The notes: generated by a model not told the origin, from the sequence alone. A stretch of DNA of 64,000 nucleotides from Flavobacterium glycines (GCF_900100165.1 NZ_FNEO01000001.1:1798001-1862000), one strand, 5' to 3'; numbered from the stretch's first letter, positions 1 to 8,979 are shown. Numbers and translations are program-made.

Positions 1-1
1 T

Positions 2-832
2 CGTGGAATTTCCCGCAGTGACGAATTGCAGAATGTATTGAAAAATGCGAAAGAAATCTCAGCGCAAAATATTAAGGAAATTGTGCTTACCGGAGTCAAT
101 ATTGGTGATTATGGTAAAGGGGAATTTGGAAATAAAAAACACGAACATACATTCCTGGAATTGGTTCAGGCTTTAGATGAGGTAGAAGGAATCGAACGTT
201 TGCGAATTTCATCTATCGAACCGAATTTACTGAAAAACGAAACGATTGAGTTTGTTTCGAAAAGCCGAACCTTTGTACCGCATTTTCATATTCCGTTACA
301 ATCGGGGAGCAATGATATTCTGAAGTTGATGAAACGCCGTTACCTGCGTGAAGTTTATACCGAAAGAGTCGCTAAAATTAGAGAAGTGATGCCGCATGCC
401 TGCATAGGTGTGGATGTGATTGTAGGATTTCCGGGAGAAACCGATGAACATTTCTTAGAAACCTATCATTTCCTAAATGATTTGGATATTTCTTATTTAC
501 ACGTTTTTACGTATTCAGAGCGTGATAATACCGAAGCTGCCGAAATGGAAGGTGTTGTTCCTTCAAATGTGCGTGCCAAAAGAAGTAAAATGCTGCGTAG
601 TTTATCCGTAAAAAAACGTCGTGCTTTTTATGAAAGTCAGCTGGGAACGCAAAGAACAGTACTTTTTGAAGGAGAAAATAAAGAAGGTTACATTCATGGT
701 TTTACCGAAAATTATGTAAAAGTAAAAACGCCTTGGAATCCGGAATTAGTGAATACTTTACACGAAATTAATCTGACCCGAATTGATGAAGACGGAAGTG
801 TGAGAATGGAATTTGTTTCGGCTTTGGTGTAA
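2..832 (+). CDS. mtaB: MtaB-type tRNA methylthiotransferase (5' end outside window)
   Basis: This is the C-terminal part of a radical-SAM methylthiotransferase. The reading frame is open from the first bases of the window, so the start lies upstream and the TTG at 26 is only an internal leucine codon. The first residues, RGISRS, follow the radical-SAM cysteine cluster in MtaB-family proteins. The body has PHFHIPLQSGS and VGFPGET, both typical of the family, and the last ~60 residues look like a TRAM RNA-binding domain. MtaB converts t6A at position 37 of ANN-decoding tRNAs to ms2t6A. MiaB is the main alternative, but the RGISRS segment and short C-terminus favour MtaB. The CxxxCxxC motif itself cannot be checked. 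Confidence 0.88.
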   Translation, partial: RGISRSDELQNVLKNAKEISAQNIKEIVLTGVNIGDYGKGEFGNKKHEHTFLELVQALDEVEGIERLRISSIEPNLLKNETIEFVSKSRTFVPHFHIPLQSGSNDILKLMKRRYLREVYTERVAKIREVMPHACIGVDVIVGFPGETDEHFLETYHFLNDLDISYLHVFTYSERDNTEAAEMEGVVPSNVRAKRSKMLRSLSVKKRRAFYESQLGTQRTVLFEGENKEGYIHGFTENYVKVKTPWNPELVNTLHEINLTRIDEDGSVRMEFVSALV

Positions 833-842
833 GATATATACG

Positions 843-917
843 TTTTTTAAACCATTAAGAAAATTAAGGAATTTAAGTAGAAGAGCTTAATGAAATTTAA
901 TTTTCTTAATGGTTTTT
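843..917. repeat. 75-bp hairpin repeat, copy 1
   Basis: The ends can pair over about 18 bp (AAACCATTAAGAAAATTA with its reverse complement), leaving a ~35-nt loop. A second copy at 4788-4862 matches at 74 of 75 positions in the same orientation. It follows mtaB and faces the 3' end of the vWA gene, so it may act as a bidirectional terminator. The rest of the gap to 991 is AT-rich with short ATAAGTCACATAAG-like words. Confidence 0.85.
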
Positions 918-991
918 GTTTTTTTACCGTATAAGTCACATAAGTAAAGAAAATAAGCTTAAATGACTTATATGGTTTAATAATATTTCAA

Positions 992-2908
992 TTATTGAAC
1001 GGTTTCCACCAATCTCACAAACTCCGCTTTGTATCCTTCAGGATCTTTGGAAAGGGCTTGTTTGGATAGTTTTAAAATTGATTTTGATTCTTTGTCGGTT
1101 ACGAGTTTAGAATCTCTTAATTTCAATCCAAACCAGGCTACAGCAGCGCTAAATTTGAAATCTTCAGAAGCTGTAGCTAAGTTTTTGGTTTTGTCTTCAA
1201 TGGTTTGAATCATCTCAATACTTTTTTCTCCATCCGGTTTTTTGTAACGGAATTTTATGGTTGCTAATTCGTTGCTGTAATTAGCCGTATTAGCGGCTTG
1301 GGTATATTTCAAATCAGGAATGCTGTAATCGCTTTCGATACCCGTTGGAATAATTTCGTATAAGGCGGTAACGGTATGTCCGCTGCCTAATTCACCTGCA
1401 TCGATAGCATCATTTTTAAAATCTTCAGGACGCAATTTTCGGTTTTCGTAACCAATTAATCGGTAAGCCTGAACATGTTTTGGATTGAATTCAATTTGGA
1501 TTTTGACATCTTTAGCTATGGCAAACATCGAACCTTTGAATTCTTTTCCTAAAAAGCGATTGGCTTCCTGAATGTTATCAATATAAGCATAGTTTCCGTT
1601 GCCTTTATTGGCTAAGATTTCCATTTTGCTGTCTTTGTAATTTCCCATTCCGTACCCCAGACAAGTCAGGAAAATACCTGATTTTCTTTTTTCCTCAATC
1701 AAAGTTTCCATGTCTTTGTTTGATGAAGTACCTACATTAAAATCGCCGTCAGTAGCCAGAATCACACGGTTATTTCCTCCTTTGATAAAGTTGGCAATAG
1801 CAGTTTTGTAAGCCAATTCAATTCCGGCACCACCTGCCGTACTGCCTCCTGCATTCAGATTGTCCAAAGCATCGATAATGGTTTGTTTTTGATCTCCGGA
1901 AGTTGGAGGCAATACCATTCCCGCAGCTCCGGCATAAACTACAATCGCTACTTTGTCTTCTTTTCTTAATTCGTTTACCAAAATTTTAAAAGATTGTTTG
2001 AGTAATGGAAGTTTGTTAGGATCACTCATTGAACCGGAGACATCAATAAGGAAAACCAAATTGGAAGCCGGTAAATTTTCGGTTGGAATGTTTTTGCCCT
2101 GCAATCCTATTTTTAGCAATTGATGTTTGCTGTTCCAGGGACAATTACTGTATTCAGTATTAATCGAAAATGGATGGTTGTCCTTAGGTTGTGGGTAATT
2201 GTATTTAAAAAAGTTCATCATTTCTTCAATTCGAACGGCATCTTTAGGAACAGCTTGTCCGTTATTGATAAAACGGCGAATGTTAGTATAAGAGGCATTA
2301 TCCACGTCGATAGAAAAGGTTGAAAGAGGTGCTTTTTTAGGTGTCTCAAATTGGTTTTCTACAAAGGCTTCATAATCTTCCTGATTGGGAGTACTTGGTA
2401 AGGGAGGATTGATGTTTACAGTATTGGTGTTTCCATAAATTTGCGAAGGTTCCGTAATGTATTCAGCTTTTACTTTAGCCGGCATTACCATTTTTGTCAT
2501 TTGAACAGGGCTGTTTGCGTTTTTTTGTTCATAAACAACGGCATCAGCAGAGCGAAGTTTGCCTTTACGAGTGTTTGCATATCCTACAACGACAATCTCT
2601 TGCAGTGATGAGGTATTAGGACTTAAACTAACATTGATTATTTTGGCGTTTTCTTTGATAATTTTTTCATATGTGTTGTAGCCAATAAAACTAAAAACCA
2701 GAATTTTCCCCTTATGAGCCTCAATAGAATAATGTCCGTTGAAATCAGTAGTGGTAGATTTTTGAGTTCCTTTAATAGTTACTGATACACCCAGAATAGG
2801 TGTTTTTGTTTCATCAGTTACTGTTCCGGTAATGGTGATTTCCTGTCCAAAAGACAGGATAGAAAAAAGCATAGCAAGGGCTAATGAAATAAGTTTTAGA
2901 CTTTTCAT
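992..2908 (-). CDS. vWA-domain protein with SusC-like N-terminal module (YfbK-like)
   Basis: A secreted or outer-envelope protein of 638 residues. Residues 1-21 are a signal peptide ending SFGQ. Residues ~25-110 are a carboxypeptidase-regulatory-like domain (GTVTDE, then TDFNGHYSI) ending in EIVVVGYA, the start of a SusC plug. Residues ~190-245 match the extra N-terminal region of YfbK-type vWA proteins. The vWA domain starts near 280 with an intact metal site, DVSGSMS, and the rest resembles DUF3520. It is the last gene of an operon after a sigma factor and its membrane partner, 40 bp downstream of the latter. Its exact role is unknown. The vWA domain suggests metal-dependent protein binding. 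Confidence 0.85.
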   Translation of the reverse strand: MKSLKLISLALAMLFSILSFGQEITITGTVTDETKTPILGVSVTIKGTQKSTTTDFNGHYSIEAHKGKILVFSFIGYNTYEKIIKENAKIINVSLSPNTSSLQEIVVVGYANTRKGKLRSADAVVYEQKNANSPVQMTKMVMPAKVKAEYITEPSQIYGNTNTVNINPPLPSTPNQEDYEAFVENQFETPKKAPLSTFSIDVDNASYTNIRRFINNGQAVPKDAVRIEEMMNFFKYNYPQPKDNHPFSINTEYSNCPWNSKHQLLKIGLQGKNIPTENLPASNLVFLIDVSGSMSDPNKLPLLKQSFKILVNELRKEDKVAIVVYAGAAGMVLPPTSGDQKQTIIDALDNLNAGGSTAGGAGIELAYKTAIANFIKGGNNRVILATDGDFNVGTSSNKDMETLIEEKRKSGIFLTCLGYGMGNYKDSKMEILANKGNGNYAYIDNIQEANRFLGKEFKGSMFAIAKDVKIQIEFNPKHVQAYRLIGYENRKLRPEDFKNDAIDAGELGSGHTVTALYEIIPTGIESDYSIPDLKYTQAANTANYSNELATIKFRYKKPDGEKSIEMIQTIEDKTKNLATASEDFKFSAAVAWFGLKLRDSKLVTDKESKSILKLSKQALSKDPEGYKAEFVRLVETVQ

Positions 2909-2948
2909 GATAATAAAATTTAAAATGTTAGACAGTATTTTTTGCGTA

Positions 2949-4112
2949 TTAACGCTTCAGCGGGATTCCGTTTTTAGTGGATATAATTACTACTCCATTG
3001 TAAGTTCTCTGGCCAATTACATTGCTGTATTTATAAATTTCTTCCTTGGATATAACCTGAACACTTTCGATTTTTTGTTTGTCCAATGGGGCATAGGGGC
3101 TTGTAGGGTTGGGACCAAATAAGGAAGCTTCTTCGTATGTTTCTCCGTTAATTACATACAAAGCATCTTTAATATGCGGAACTGTTTTTTCTTTTTCAGT
3201 CTTGTAAAATTTTGTAGTTCCGTATTTAGCTATTGGTTCAGCATTTTTTGCCTGATTTTTTCTGGCTTTTCCATAACCTACTACCACTACTTCGTTTAAT
3301 GCATCACTGGTAGGCGAAAGTTTAGGATTGATTTTATTTGAGTTACCAACTATAGCTTCGTAACTGTTGTATCCTATCATATTGAAAATAAGTTTCTCTC
3401 CTTTTTCGGCCTGAATGATATATTTTCCATCAAAATCTGTTACAACACCAGAGTTTTTTCCCTTAATTTGAACTGTAGCACCGGGAATAGGTAAGTTGTC
3501 TTTTTCGTCTGTAATGGTACCTGTAATTGTTTTTTCTGTATTGTTATCTGTAGCAGCAATTTCTGCTTTTTCTTTATATTCATAGGCAATAGGAGCAAGA
3601 CTTTTTGCTTTTACGGCTGGCATAGGCACTACCGCTAAAGTACTATTTGGTTCCTGAATCATTAAGGCATCTTCCTGAGATGTTGTTTCTTCTGCTTTAG
3701 CTTTAGTATCAGAAAGATTAGTTTCTGAATGATTTTCAACGATAGCAACAGGATTTGGTTTCTCTAATTGTTTTTGTAAAATCGTTGTGGCTTCGGTTTT
3801 GATATTTTCAGAAGGAGCAATGCTATCCTTAATGTTTTCGTTTTTTTGTAAAACGATTCTGGTTTCGTTAGTTTTATTTGGCAAAATTATTTTAGAATCG
3901 GCTTTAAAAAACTGATATCCCAAAGAAACAAACAATAACAAAGAAGCCGCAATGGCTAATTTTTTCCAAAGTTGTGATTTTGATTGTAATGCTTTTTGCT
4001 CGAGCTTGTCTTCAACACGCGCCCAAACCTTATCCATTCCGGGAAAGTCCTGTTGCTCTGCCTTTTGAGCTGCGCTTTTGATTTTGTTAATTATTTTATC
4101 TTGATTGTCCAT
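2949..4112 (-). CDS. Membrane anti-sigma-like protein with carboxypeptidase-regulatory and plug-like domains
   Basis: 387 residues. The N-terminal ~45 residues are charged and cytoplasmic-looking (FPGMDKVWARVEDKL), followed by one membrane helix at ~47-66. The periplasmic part has a low-complexity linker, a carboxypeptidase-regulatory-like domain at ~193-275 (GTITDE, TDFDGKYII), EVVVVGYGKARK, and a C-terminal segment (YNGVVIISTKNG) resembling the end of a TonB-receptor plug. Its start lies 2 bp after the stop of an ECF sigma gene, and its topology fits an anti-sigma factor. No canonical FecR or zinc-binding anti-sigma motif is visible, so the regulatory role is inferred from context. The periplasmic half shares its architecture with the next gene, the vWA protein. 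Confidence 0.72.
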   Translation of the reverse strand: MDNQDKIINKIKSAAQKAEQQDFPGMDKVWARVEDKLEQKALQSKSQLWKKLAIAASLLLFVSLGYQFFKADSKIILPNKTNETRIVLQKNENIKDSIAPSENIKTEATTILQKQLEKPNPVAIVENHSETNLSDTKAKAEETTSQEDALMIQEPNSTLAVVPMPAVKAKSLAPIAYEYKEKAEIAATDNNTEKTITGTITDEKDNLPIPGATVQIKGKNSGVVTDFDGKYIIQAEKGEKLIFNMIGYNSYEAIVGNSNKINPKLSPTSDALNEVVVVGYGKARKNQAKNAEPIAKYGTTKFYKTEKEKTVPHIKDALYVINGETYEEASLFGPNPTSPYAPLDKQKIESVQVISKEEIYKYSNVIGQRTYNGVVIISTKNGIPLKR

Positions 4113-4114
4113 GA

Positions 4115-4651
4115 CTAATTCGATTTTTGGTAATACAGATTATTTACTAATTCCTTCAATTTTGTTTTTGAAGCATTCAATTGTGATTTTGAAGTGCCTT
4201 CGGAAATATTAAGCATGCCGGCTATTTCTTTGTGGCTGTAGCCTTCAATTACAAAAAGGTTAAAAATAGTTTTGCATCCCACAGGAATATGATTGAGTAA
4301 ATCCAGTAAATCTTCTTCTTCAAGATTCGTCATTTCATCAGTAAATGGCTGCGACAATGTTTTGACATCATCGAGATACATATTGAAGTTGGTTTTCTTT
4401 TTGATCGTTGCCAAACATTGATTGACCGCTATTTTTCTGGCCCAGGCTTCGAAAGCACCAATTTCTTTCAATTGGTCCAGTTTGGTAAAAATGATATAAA
4501 AAGCATCTGCCAGGGCTTCTTCAATTTCTTCTTCCTGTTTCAAATAGCGTTTGCAGCTGGCGTAGAGTTTAGGTGCCAAATAAGCATACACCTGACGCTG
4601 GGCATCCCGTTGCATTTTTTTGCAGGCTAATATTATATTTTCGTTTATCAC
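4115..4651 (-). CDS. ECF sigma-70 family RNA polymerase sigma factor
   Basis: A 178-residue ECF sigma factor with region 2 (AFEAWARKIAVNQCL) and a region 4 helix-turn-helix (GYSHKEIAGMLNISEGTSKSQ). I chose the GTG at 4651 (VINENI...). A longer frame reaches an ATG at 4750, but the extra 33 residues are hydrophobic and unlike ECF N-termini, while NENIILACKKMQRDAQR aligns with typical family starts. It is first in the operon with the membrane anti-sigma-like and vWA genes, which suggests envelope signalling and possibly autoregulation. The target promoters are unknown. Confidence 0.88.
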   Translation of the reverse strand: MINENIILACKKMQRDAQRQVYAYLAPKLYASCKRYLKQEEEIEEALADAFYIIFTKLDQLKEIGAFEAWARKIAVNQCLATIKKKTNFNMYLDDVKTLSQPFTDEMTNLEEEDLLDLLNHIPVGCKTIFNLFVIEGYSHKEIAGMLNISEGTSKSQLNASKTKLKELVNNLYYQKSN

Positions 4652-4787
4652 AATTGTGGTCTTTCTACTAAAGAGGATAAAAAAGAGAAAAAGGTTGGGA
4701 GAGAAGTTGTTTTTTTTGAAAATTAAAATAAATTTATTGAAATTCAACAAATTAGTATTTTGTTTTTTGCCATATAAGGCATGTGAG

Positions 4788-4862
4788 TTTTTTAAACCAT
4801 TAAGAAAATTAAGGGATTTAAGTAGAAGAGCTTAATGAAATTTAATTTTCTTAATGGTTTTT
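4788..4862. repeat. 75-bp hairpin repeat, copy 2
   Basis: This copy differs from 843-917 at a single position and has the same orientation. It lies between the start of the sigma operon and the end of the next minus-strand operon. Short CATATAAG-type words flank both copies. It could terminate the operon that ends at 4897 and insulate the sigma promoter. Confidence 0.85.
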
Positions 4863-4896
4863 ATTCTTTAGTCCATATAAGTTTTTTTAGTCGATT

Positions 4897-5412
4897 TTAG
4901 TGCTTGTTTTGATTTTCCTGAGTAACGAGTTTCAACGAATTGATATAATCGGTGTCAAATTCGATTACTCTTATTTTTTCAGGATTAAAACTTAATTCTC
5001 CTCCAAACTGACCTTTGGTGTCTAAAAAATCAATGATGAGTTCTTGATCATTCAGCTGAATCAGTTTCCCTAAATAAGCTGATGTAGCCGATTTTTTGGC
5101 AATTTGAAAAACACCGTATTTTTTATCCACAAAGCTTATAATTGAAGCTAAATCTTTGATGGGAATAATGTCTTTGGCATTTGTTTTTAAACCTTTTAGT
5201 CGAATTACTTTTTCGGTGAATTCATGCTCTTCATCCCTGTAAATGCGCTCTATGTTTTTGTTTTTAAGAATCACGAAGCCATCAATGATAAAATCAACGG
5301 GATTGTTTTTTAACAAAATCCAATCATCGGAGTAGTCAATAAGAAATCCGGTATAAACTTCTTTTTTATCCAGAAATTCTATTGATACCAGTTGTCTTAA
5401 GTAGTTTTCCAT
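4897..5412 (-). CDS. Uncharacterised protein, possibly two Sm-like barrels
   Basis: 171 residues from the ATG at 5412 (MENYLRQLV). An upstream in-frame start at 5442 would overlap the SDR gene and adds only basic residues. I do not recognise the family. The N-terminal half (LVSIEFLDKKEVYTGFLIDYSDD) and the C-terminal half (SAYLGKLIQLNDQELIIDFLD) both read as beta-rich segments with a G-x-L/I turn like an Sm/LSM strand 2-3, so a duplicated small barrel is possible. There is no signal peptide or membrane helix. It is the last gene of a three-gene operon, 11 bp after the SDR gene. Confidence 0.7.
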   Translation of the reverse strand: MENYLRQLVSIEFLDKKEVYTGFLIDYSDDWILLKNNPVDFIIDGFVILKNKNIERIYRDEEHEFTEKVIRLKGLKTNAKDIIPIKDLASIISFVDKKYGVFQIAKKSATSAYLGKLIQLNDQELIIDFLDTKGQFGGELSFNPEKIRVIEFDTDYINSLKLVTQENQNKH

Positions 5413-5423
5413 TTTAATTTTAA

Positions 5424-6140
5424 TTAAGGATTTGTAGACCAAATGCTGCTGTTTTTGATAAACACGCGTCGGTTTAATTTTAGTTGGGCTATAATTAATT
5501 CGGCAATATCTTCCGATTGCATTACTTTTTCAGGGTTTCCATCGGTTAGGTTTAATTCTTTTGCCAAGTCGGTAGCCACTGTACTTGGAGTTAAAGCTGT
5601 TACTCTAATATTATGTTTTCGTACTTCCTGCATTAATGAATCGGTTAATCCTAAAACCGCAAATTTAGAAGCACTGTAAGCACTTGTCAGAGCATTTCCT
5701 GCTAATCCAGCAGTTGAAGAAATGTTGATAATATCGCCGGTTTGTCTTTCAATCATATTAGGAAGAACGGCGCGGGTTACATAATAAGTTCCCATTAAGT
5801 TCACCTGTATAATGCGTTCCCAGGCGGTAACTTCCAGTTCTAAAAAATTTCCAAAAGCAGCAATTCCTGCATTATTGATTAAAATATCAATGGTTTTGAA
5901 TTCAGTTAAGGCTTTTTCTACAGCTGAATTTACGGAATTTATATCAGAAACATCGGCTGTTAATGCTAAAGTTTTTACCCCAAAAGCTTTAATTTCCCGG
6001 GCAACTTCGTCAATATCCGATTGGGTTCTGGCAACCAGAATTATATTGACGCCTTCTTTAGCCAAAGCAATTGCAACTGCTTTCCCTATACCTTTTCCGG
6101 CACCTGTAATTAGTGCATTTTTATTTTTTAAGTCAGTCAT
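5424..6140 (-). CDS. SDR-family oxidoreductase (FabG-like)
   Basis: A classical short-chain dehydrogenase/reductase of 238 residues. It has the NAD(P)-binding TGAGKGIG near residue 13, the NNAG motif near 90, and the catalytic Ser...YSASK near 142-160. The arginine after the second beta strand (VARTQ) favours NADPH. FabG-like 3-ketoacyl-ACP reductases are the closest class, but a lone copy outside a fatty-acid locus means the substrate cannot be named. It is the middle gene of an operon, 3 bp after the beta-propeller-like gene. Confidence 0.88.
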   Translation of the reverse strand: MTDLKNKNALITGAGKGIGKAVAIALAKEGVNIILVARTQSDIDEVAREIKAFGVKTLALTADVSDINSVNSAVEKALTEFKTIDILINNAGIAAFGNFLELEVTAWERIIQVNLMGTYYVTRAVLPNMIERQTGDIINISSTAGLAGNALTSAYSASKFAVLGLTDSLMQEVRKHNIRVTALTPSTVATDLAKELNLTDGNPEKVMQSEDIAELIIAQLKLNRRVFIKNSSIWSTNP

Positions 6141-6143
6141 GAT

Positions 6144-6980
6144 TTATTTTATATTTAATGATAATTTATAAATGGCTGTTTCAAGAATTTCGGTATCCTT
6201 GTCTTCGCATAGTAAAAATTCTATTTTATTATTATCGTTTTTAAAAACGGTCAGTCCTTCAAATTTATGACTGTCACTGATTTTTTGGGTGAAATCAATT
6301 TTCATGGTTTCTAAATTAATGCGTCCAATAATGCTTCCCAGTACTTCGCCATCGTCATAAGTGGATTGGGTGTCTTCGGCTGTAGCCAAAAAATAGATGC
6401 TGTTGTCAAGCTTTACGGCATCGGTAAAACTACTTACTATTCCGTTTATTTTAGGTAATTCATAATCATTAGAGCGCATGTTGAATTCCTGATTCAGTTT
6501 TTTGGCATGAAAACTAAAAAGTGTGTTTTTATTAGAAATACCATTGCCCCGATTCAAGAAATACCAGTTTTCGCCATCGTGAATTACGCCTTCAATATTG
6601 AAATCTTCGGGTTTGATGGAAGCAAAATTTTGCATTTTAGTATATAAATCGGCGAGATTGTCAGAGGCAATTTTCTTTTTTTGTGTCCAATCAAATTCAA
6701 CCATTGTATTTCTTTTTGAGGTTGAACCTGATCCAAAAGCATATATGCTGTCTTGAAAACAAGTCAGGGCTTCAAAATCGGGTTTGTCCTTTTTGATGAT
6801 GTTTTCGGATGGATTTTCTATCAGGGGATGACGATTTAAATTCTGTGAATTTATATGGTATTCGTATAAAAAACCGCTGTTGTCGCCAACAATGAATAAG
6901 GAATTGTCTTTGTAGATTATTCCTGAGGCAGAACCAATTCCGATGATTTGAAATAATAATTCTAATGTGAATTTTTCCAT
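6144..6980 (-). CDS. Uncharacterised beta-propeller-like protein (DUF6929-like)
   Basis: 278 residues rich in short beta strands, with recurring blocks such as SIYAFGSGST, NWYFLNRGNG and SIYFLATAED, as expected for propeller blades. The segment KPDFEALTCF resembles the phytase-like/DUF6929 group. That match is from memory and uncertain. There is no signal peptide: the N-terminus MEKFTLELLF is only weakly hydrophobic. It is first in the operon with the SDR and Sm-like genes. Function unknown. Confidence 0.7.
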   Translation of the reverse strand: MEKFTLELLFQIIGIGSASGIIYKDNSLFIVGDNSGFLYEYHINSQNLNRHPLIENPSENIIKKDKPDFEALTCFQDSIYAFGSGSTSKRNTMVEFDWTQKKKIASDNLADLYTKMQNFASIKPEDFNIEGVIHDGENWYFLNRGNGISNKNTLFSFHAKKLNQEFNMRSNDYELPKINGIVSSFTDAVKLDNSIYFLATAEDTQSTYDDGEVLGSIIGRINLETMKIDFTQKISDSHKFEGLTVFKNDNNKIEFLLCEDKDTEILETAIYKLSLNIK

Positions 6981-7069
6981 GGATATTGTTTTGAAATCCG
7001 CTATTTTAGATTAGACTAATATCTTCCGATAGCTAAATTTAAAAGTCTAAAATTATAGTATTTATTCCT

Positions 7070-7077
7070 TATATTTG
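7070..7077 (+). promoter_or_regulatory. Bacteroidetes -7 element upstream of ppk2
   Basis: TATATTTG is an exact match to TAnnTTTG, 25 nt before the ppk2 start codon. No clear TTG lies at the usual spacing. Confidence 0.55.
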
Positions 7078-7102
7078 AGAGTATAAAGTTAAAATATTCC
7101 CT

Positions 7103-7981
7103 ATGAAATCAATTAATCCAGATGATTTTAAAGTAACCGAACCTATTAGACTTTCTGAAATACCAACGAATTTGTACAGTAAAGCCAGTGATGATGATAA
7201 GGAAGAAAAGCTTGAAAAAGTTCAGGAGAAGTTAAGTGTATTGCAGGATGTAATGTATGCTCATAATCGATATGGAGTACTCATTTGCTTGCAGGGAATG
7301 GATACTTCGGGAAAGGACAGTTTGATTCGGGAAGTTTTTAAGGAATTTAATCCCCGTGGTGTGGTGGTACATAGTTTTAAAACACCAAATTCTACTGAGC
7401 TGGAGCACGATTATTTGTGGCGGCATTATTTGGCTTTGCCTGAAAAAGGAAAGTTTGCCGTTTTTAACAGAACACATTATGAAAATGTATTGGTTACCCG
7501 AGTACATCCCGAATATATTTTGAATGAGAATTTGCCCGGAATTGAAAAGTTAGAAGATATTACAGCTGAATTTTGGGAAAATCGTTTCGAACAAATTCGA
7601 AATTTTGAGAAACATATTACCCAAAACGGAACGATTGTTTTAAAATTTTATTTTCATCTAAGTAAGGAAGAGCAACGTAAACGTTTGTTGCGCCGATTAG
7701 AAAATATGGAACACCACTGGAAATTTTCGCCGGGAGACTTAAAAGAGCGCGAACATTGGGATACGTATATGCAATATTACGAAGAAGCTATCAATAAAAC
7801 CGCTGTTGAAAAAGCGTCTTGGTATATTGTTCCTGCCGATGATAAAGAAATGGCACGCTATATTGTAGCTAAGATTATTTGGGAAGAAATGCAAAAACTG
7901 ACTGATATTCAGGTTCCGGATTTAGAAGAAAAAGTAAAAGCTAATTTTGCGATGTATAAAGAGCAATTGGCTAAAGAATAA
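7103..7981 (+). CDS. ppk2: Polyphosphate kinase 2 family protein (PPK2)
   Basis: A single-domain PPK2 of 292 residues. The Walker A motif GMDTSGKDSLIREV is near residue 68, followed by HSFKTP and the FNRTHYENVLVTRVHPE block that carries the lid/Walker B region. Later, FSPGDLKEREHWDTYMQYYEEAI is characteristic of the family. PPK2 enzymes transfer phosphate from polyphosphate to nucleoside mono- or diphosphates. The length fits one-domain class I or III enzymes. Which nucleotide is preferred cannot be read from the sequence. It is monocistronic, with its own promoter and a hairpin terminator shared with the convergent gene. Confidence 0.93.
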   Translation: MKSINPDDFKVTEPIRLSEIPTNLYSKASDDDKEEKLEKVQEKLSVLQDVMYAHNRYGVLICLQGMDTSGKDSLIREVFKEFNPRGVVVHSFKTPNSTELEHDYLWRHYLALPEKGKFAVFNRTHYENVLVTRVHPEYILNENLPGIEKLEDITAEFWENRFEQIRNFEKHITQNGTIVLKFYFHLSKEEQRKRLLRRLENMEHHWKFSPGDLKEREHWDTYMQYYEEAINKTAVEKASWYIVPADDKEMARYIVAKIIWEEMQKLTDIQVPDLEEKVKANFAMYKEQLAKE

Positions 7982-8005
7982 AACTTTTATAAGCTTTTTT
8001 AAATG

Positions 8006-8045
8006 AAAAAGGTTTCATCTTAAAATTTGAGATGAAACCTTTTTG
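8006..8045. terminator. Bidirectional rho-independent terminator
   Basis: The stem AAAAAGGTTTCATCT / AGATGAAACCTTTTT has a ~10-nt loop and T/A tracts on both sides. It lies between the convergent ppk2 and outer-membrane protein genes. Confidence 0.9.
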
Positions 8046-8063
8046 TTTTAATAACTTTTAAAG

Positions 8064-8606
8064 TTATAATTTAAAACCATAAGCCAGTCTAAGTGCAAAT
8101 TGACCAAAACCTTTGCCCGGACTACCATCATTATTAATAGTTGGGAAATCAGAATAATGCTCATAACGCGCAGAAATATCAATGTATCTGTTTGCGAATC
8201 CAATACCTGGAGATAATAAAAAAGAGGTCTCGTTGTAATTATTAGTTACTGCAAAAGCGGCTCCTGCCTCTCCTGTTAAATAAAATTGATCATTCCACAC
8301 AAAGGCTTTCAGACCCGCTTTTACCGGAATAAAACCCAAGTCATCACCATCATTTTTGCTAACAAATATGTTGTTGAAACCTGTTGTTAAGGTGATGGAA
8401 TATCTTTTAGTCAGGTCATATTGCAATCTGGTATCGGCTCCCAGAGCAAGTTTGTAAGGATCTTCGTTAGCATAACCGGCATTTAAACCAAATCCTAAAC
8501 GAAAACCTTGGTCATAATTTGTAGTTTCTTGTGCTTTTACTCCATTGAAAGAGCATAAGGCGAGGGCTAACATAAAAGCTGCCGTAAGTTTTTTTGTTGT
8601 TTTCAT
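8064..8606 (-). CDS. Small outer-membrane beta-barrel protein
   Basis: 180 residues. Residues 1-25 are a signal peptide ending VKAQ. The rest alternates hydrophobic and polar residues in amphipathic strands (FRLGFGLNAGYA, TRLQYDLTKRYSITLTTGF, YIDISARYEHYSDF) and ends in an aromatic-rich strand with a terminal LAYGFKL, as in OmpW/OmpA-like 8-strand barrels. No peptidoglycan-binding domain is present. It is not assigned to a named family. It is monocistronic and convergent with ppk2. Confidence 0.8.
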   Translation of the reverse strand: MKTTKKLTAAFMLALALCSFNGVKAQETTNYDQGFRLGFGLNAGYANEDPYKLALGADTRLQYDLTKRYSITLTTGFNNIFVSKNDGDDLGFIPVKAGLKAFVWNDQFYLTGEAGAAFAVTNNYNETSFLLSPGIGFANRYIDISARYEHYSDFPTINNDGSPGKGFGQFALRLAYGFKL

Positions 8607-8979
8607 AATTTGGGGTTTTTACTGATTTTTTTATTGTTATTCTTTAAAATAACGCTACAAATGAGAGTTATTCCAGATATAATAAACGGAGTAACTTTTT
8701 AAATGTTGTGTGATTTGTTGCTTTTTTGTTTTAAAAAGTAGTGAAGTATTGAGAATCAATTGGCTGGAGTGCTTTTTTAATGCAGCTTTTTGAAGAAATT
8801 GTTTTGTTACTAATCCTGTCGTAATCTATAGGAAATATTTTGGTAATAATTAAAGTCACATGTTTGATTTTTTGTACAATAAGTAAAGTGATTGTTTAAG
8901 TTTTGATAATGTTTAGTTTAAATCGTTTTGCAATTCCTGAGCTTTCTTTGCTTTGAAAACTTTTAAAAAAACTATCAAG
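8607..8979. other. Divergent intergenic region
   Basis: 373 bp between the divergent outer-membrane and PhoX-like genes. I see no ORF of note and no repeat. A small palindrome (GTTATTtttaaaGAATAAC-like, about 8633-8652) lies upstream of the minus-strand gene. Both promoters must lie here, but no perfect TTG/TAnnTTTG pair stands out. Confidence 0.5.

Noticed and set aside
2120..2323. Plus-strand frame inside the vWA gene
   Set aside because: A shadow of the minus-strand coding sequence, with no start context or recognisable motif.
4652..4750. Longer N-terminus for the ECF sigma factor
   Set aside because: The extra residues are hydrophobic and unlike ECF sigma factors. The GTG at 4651 matches the family start.
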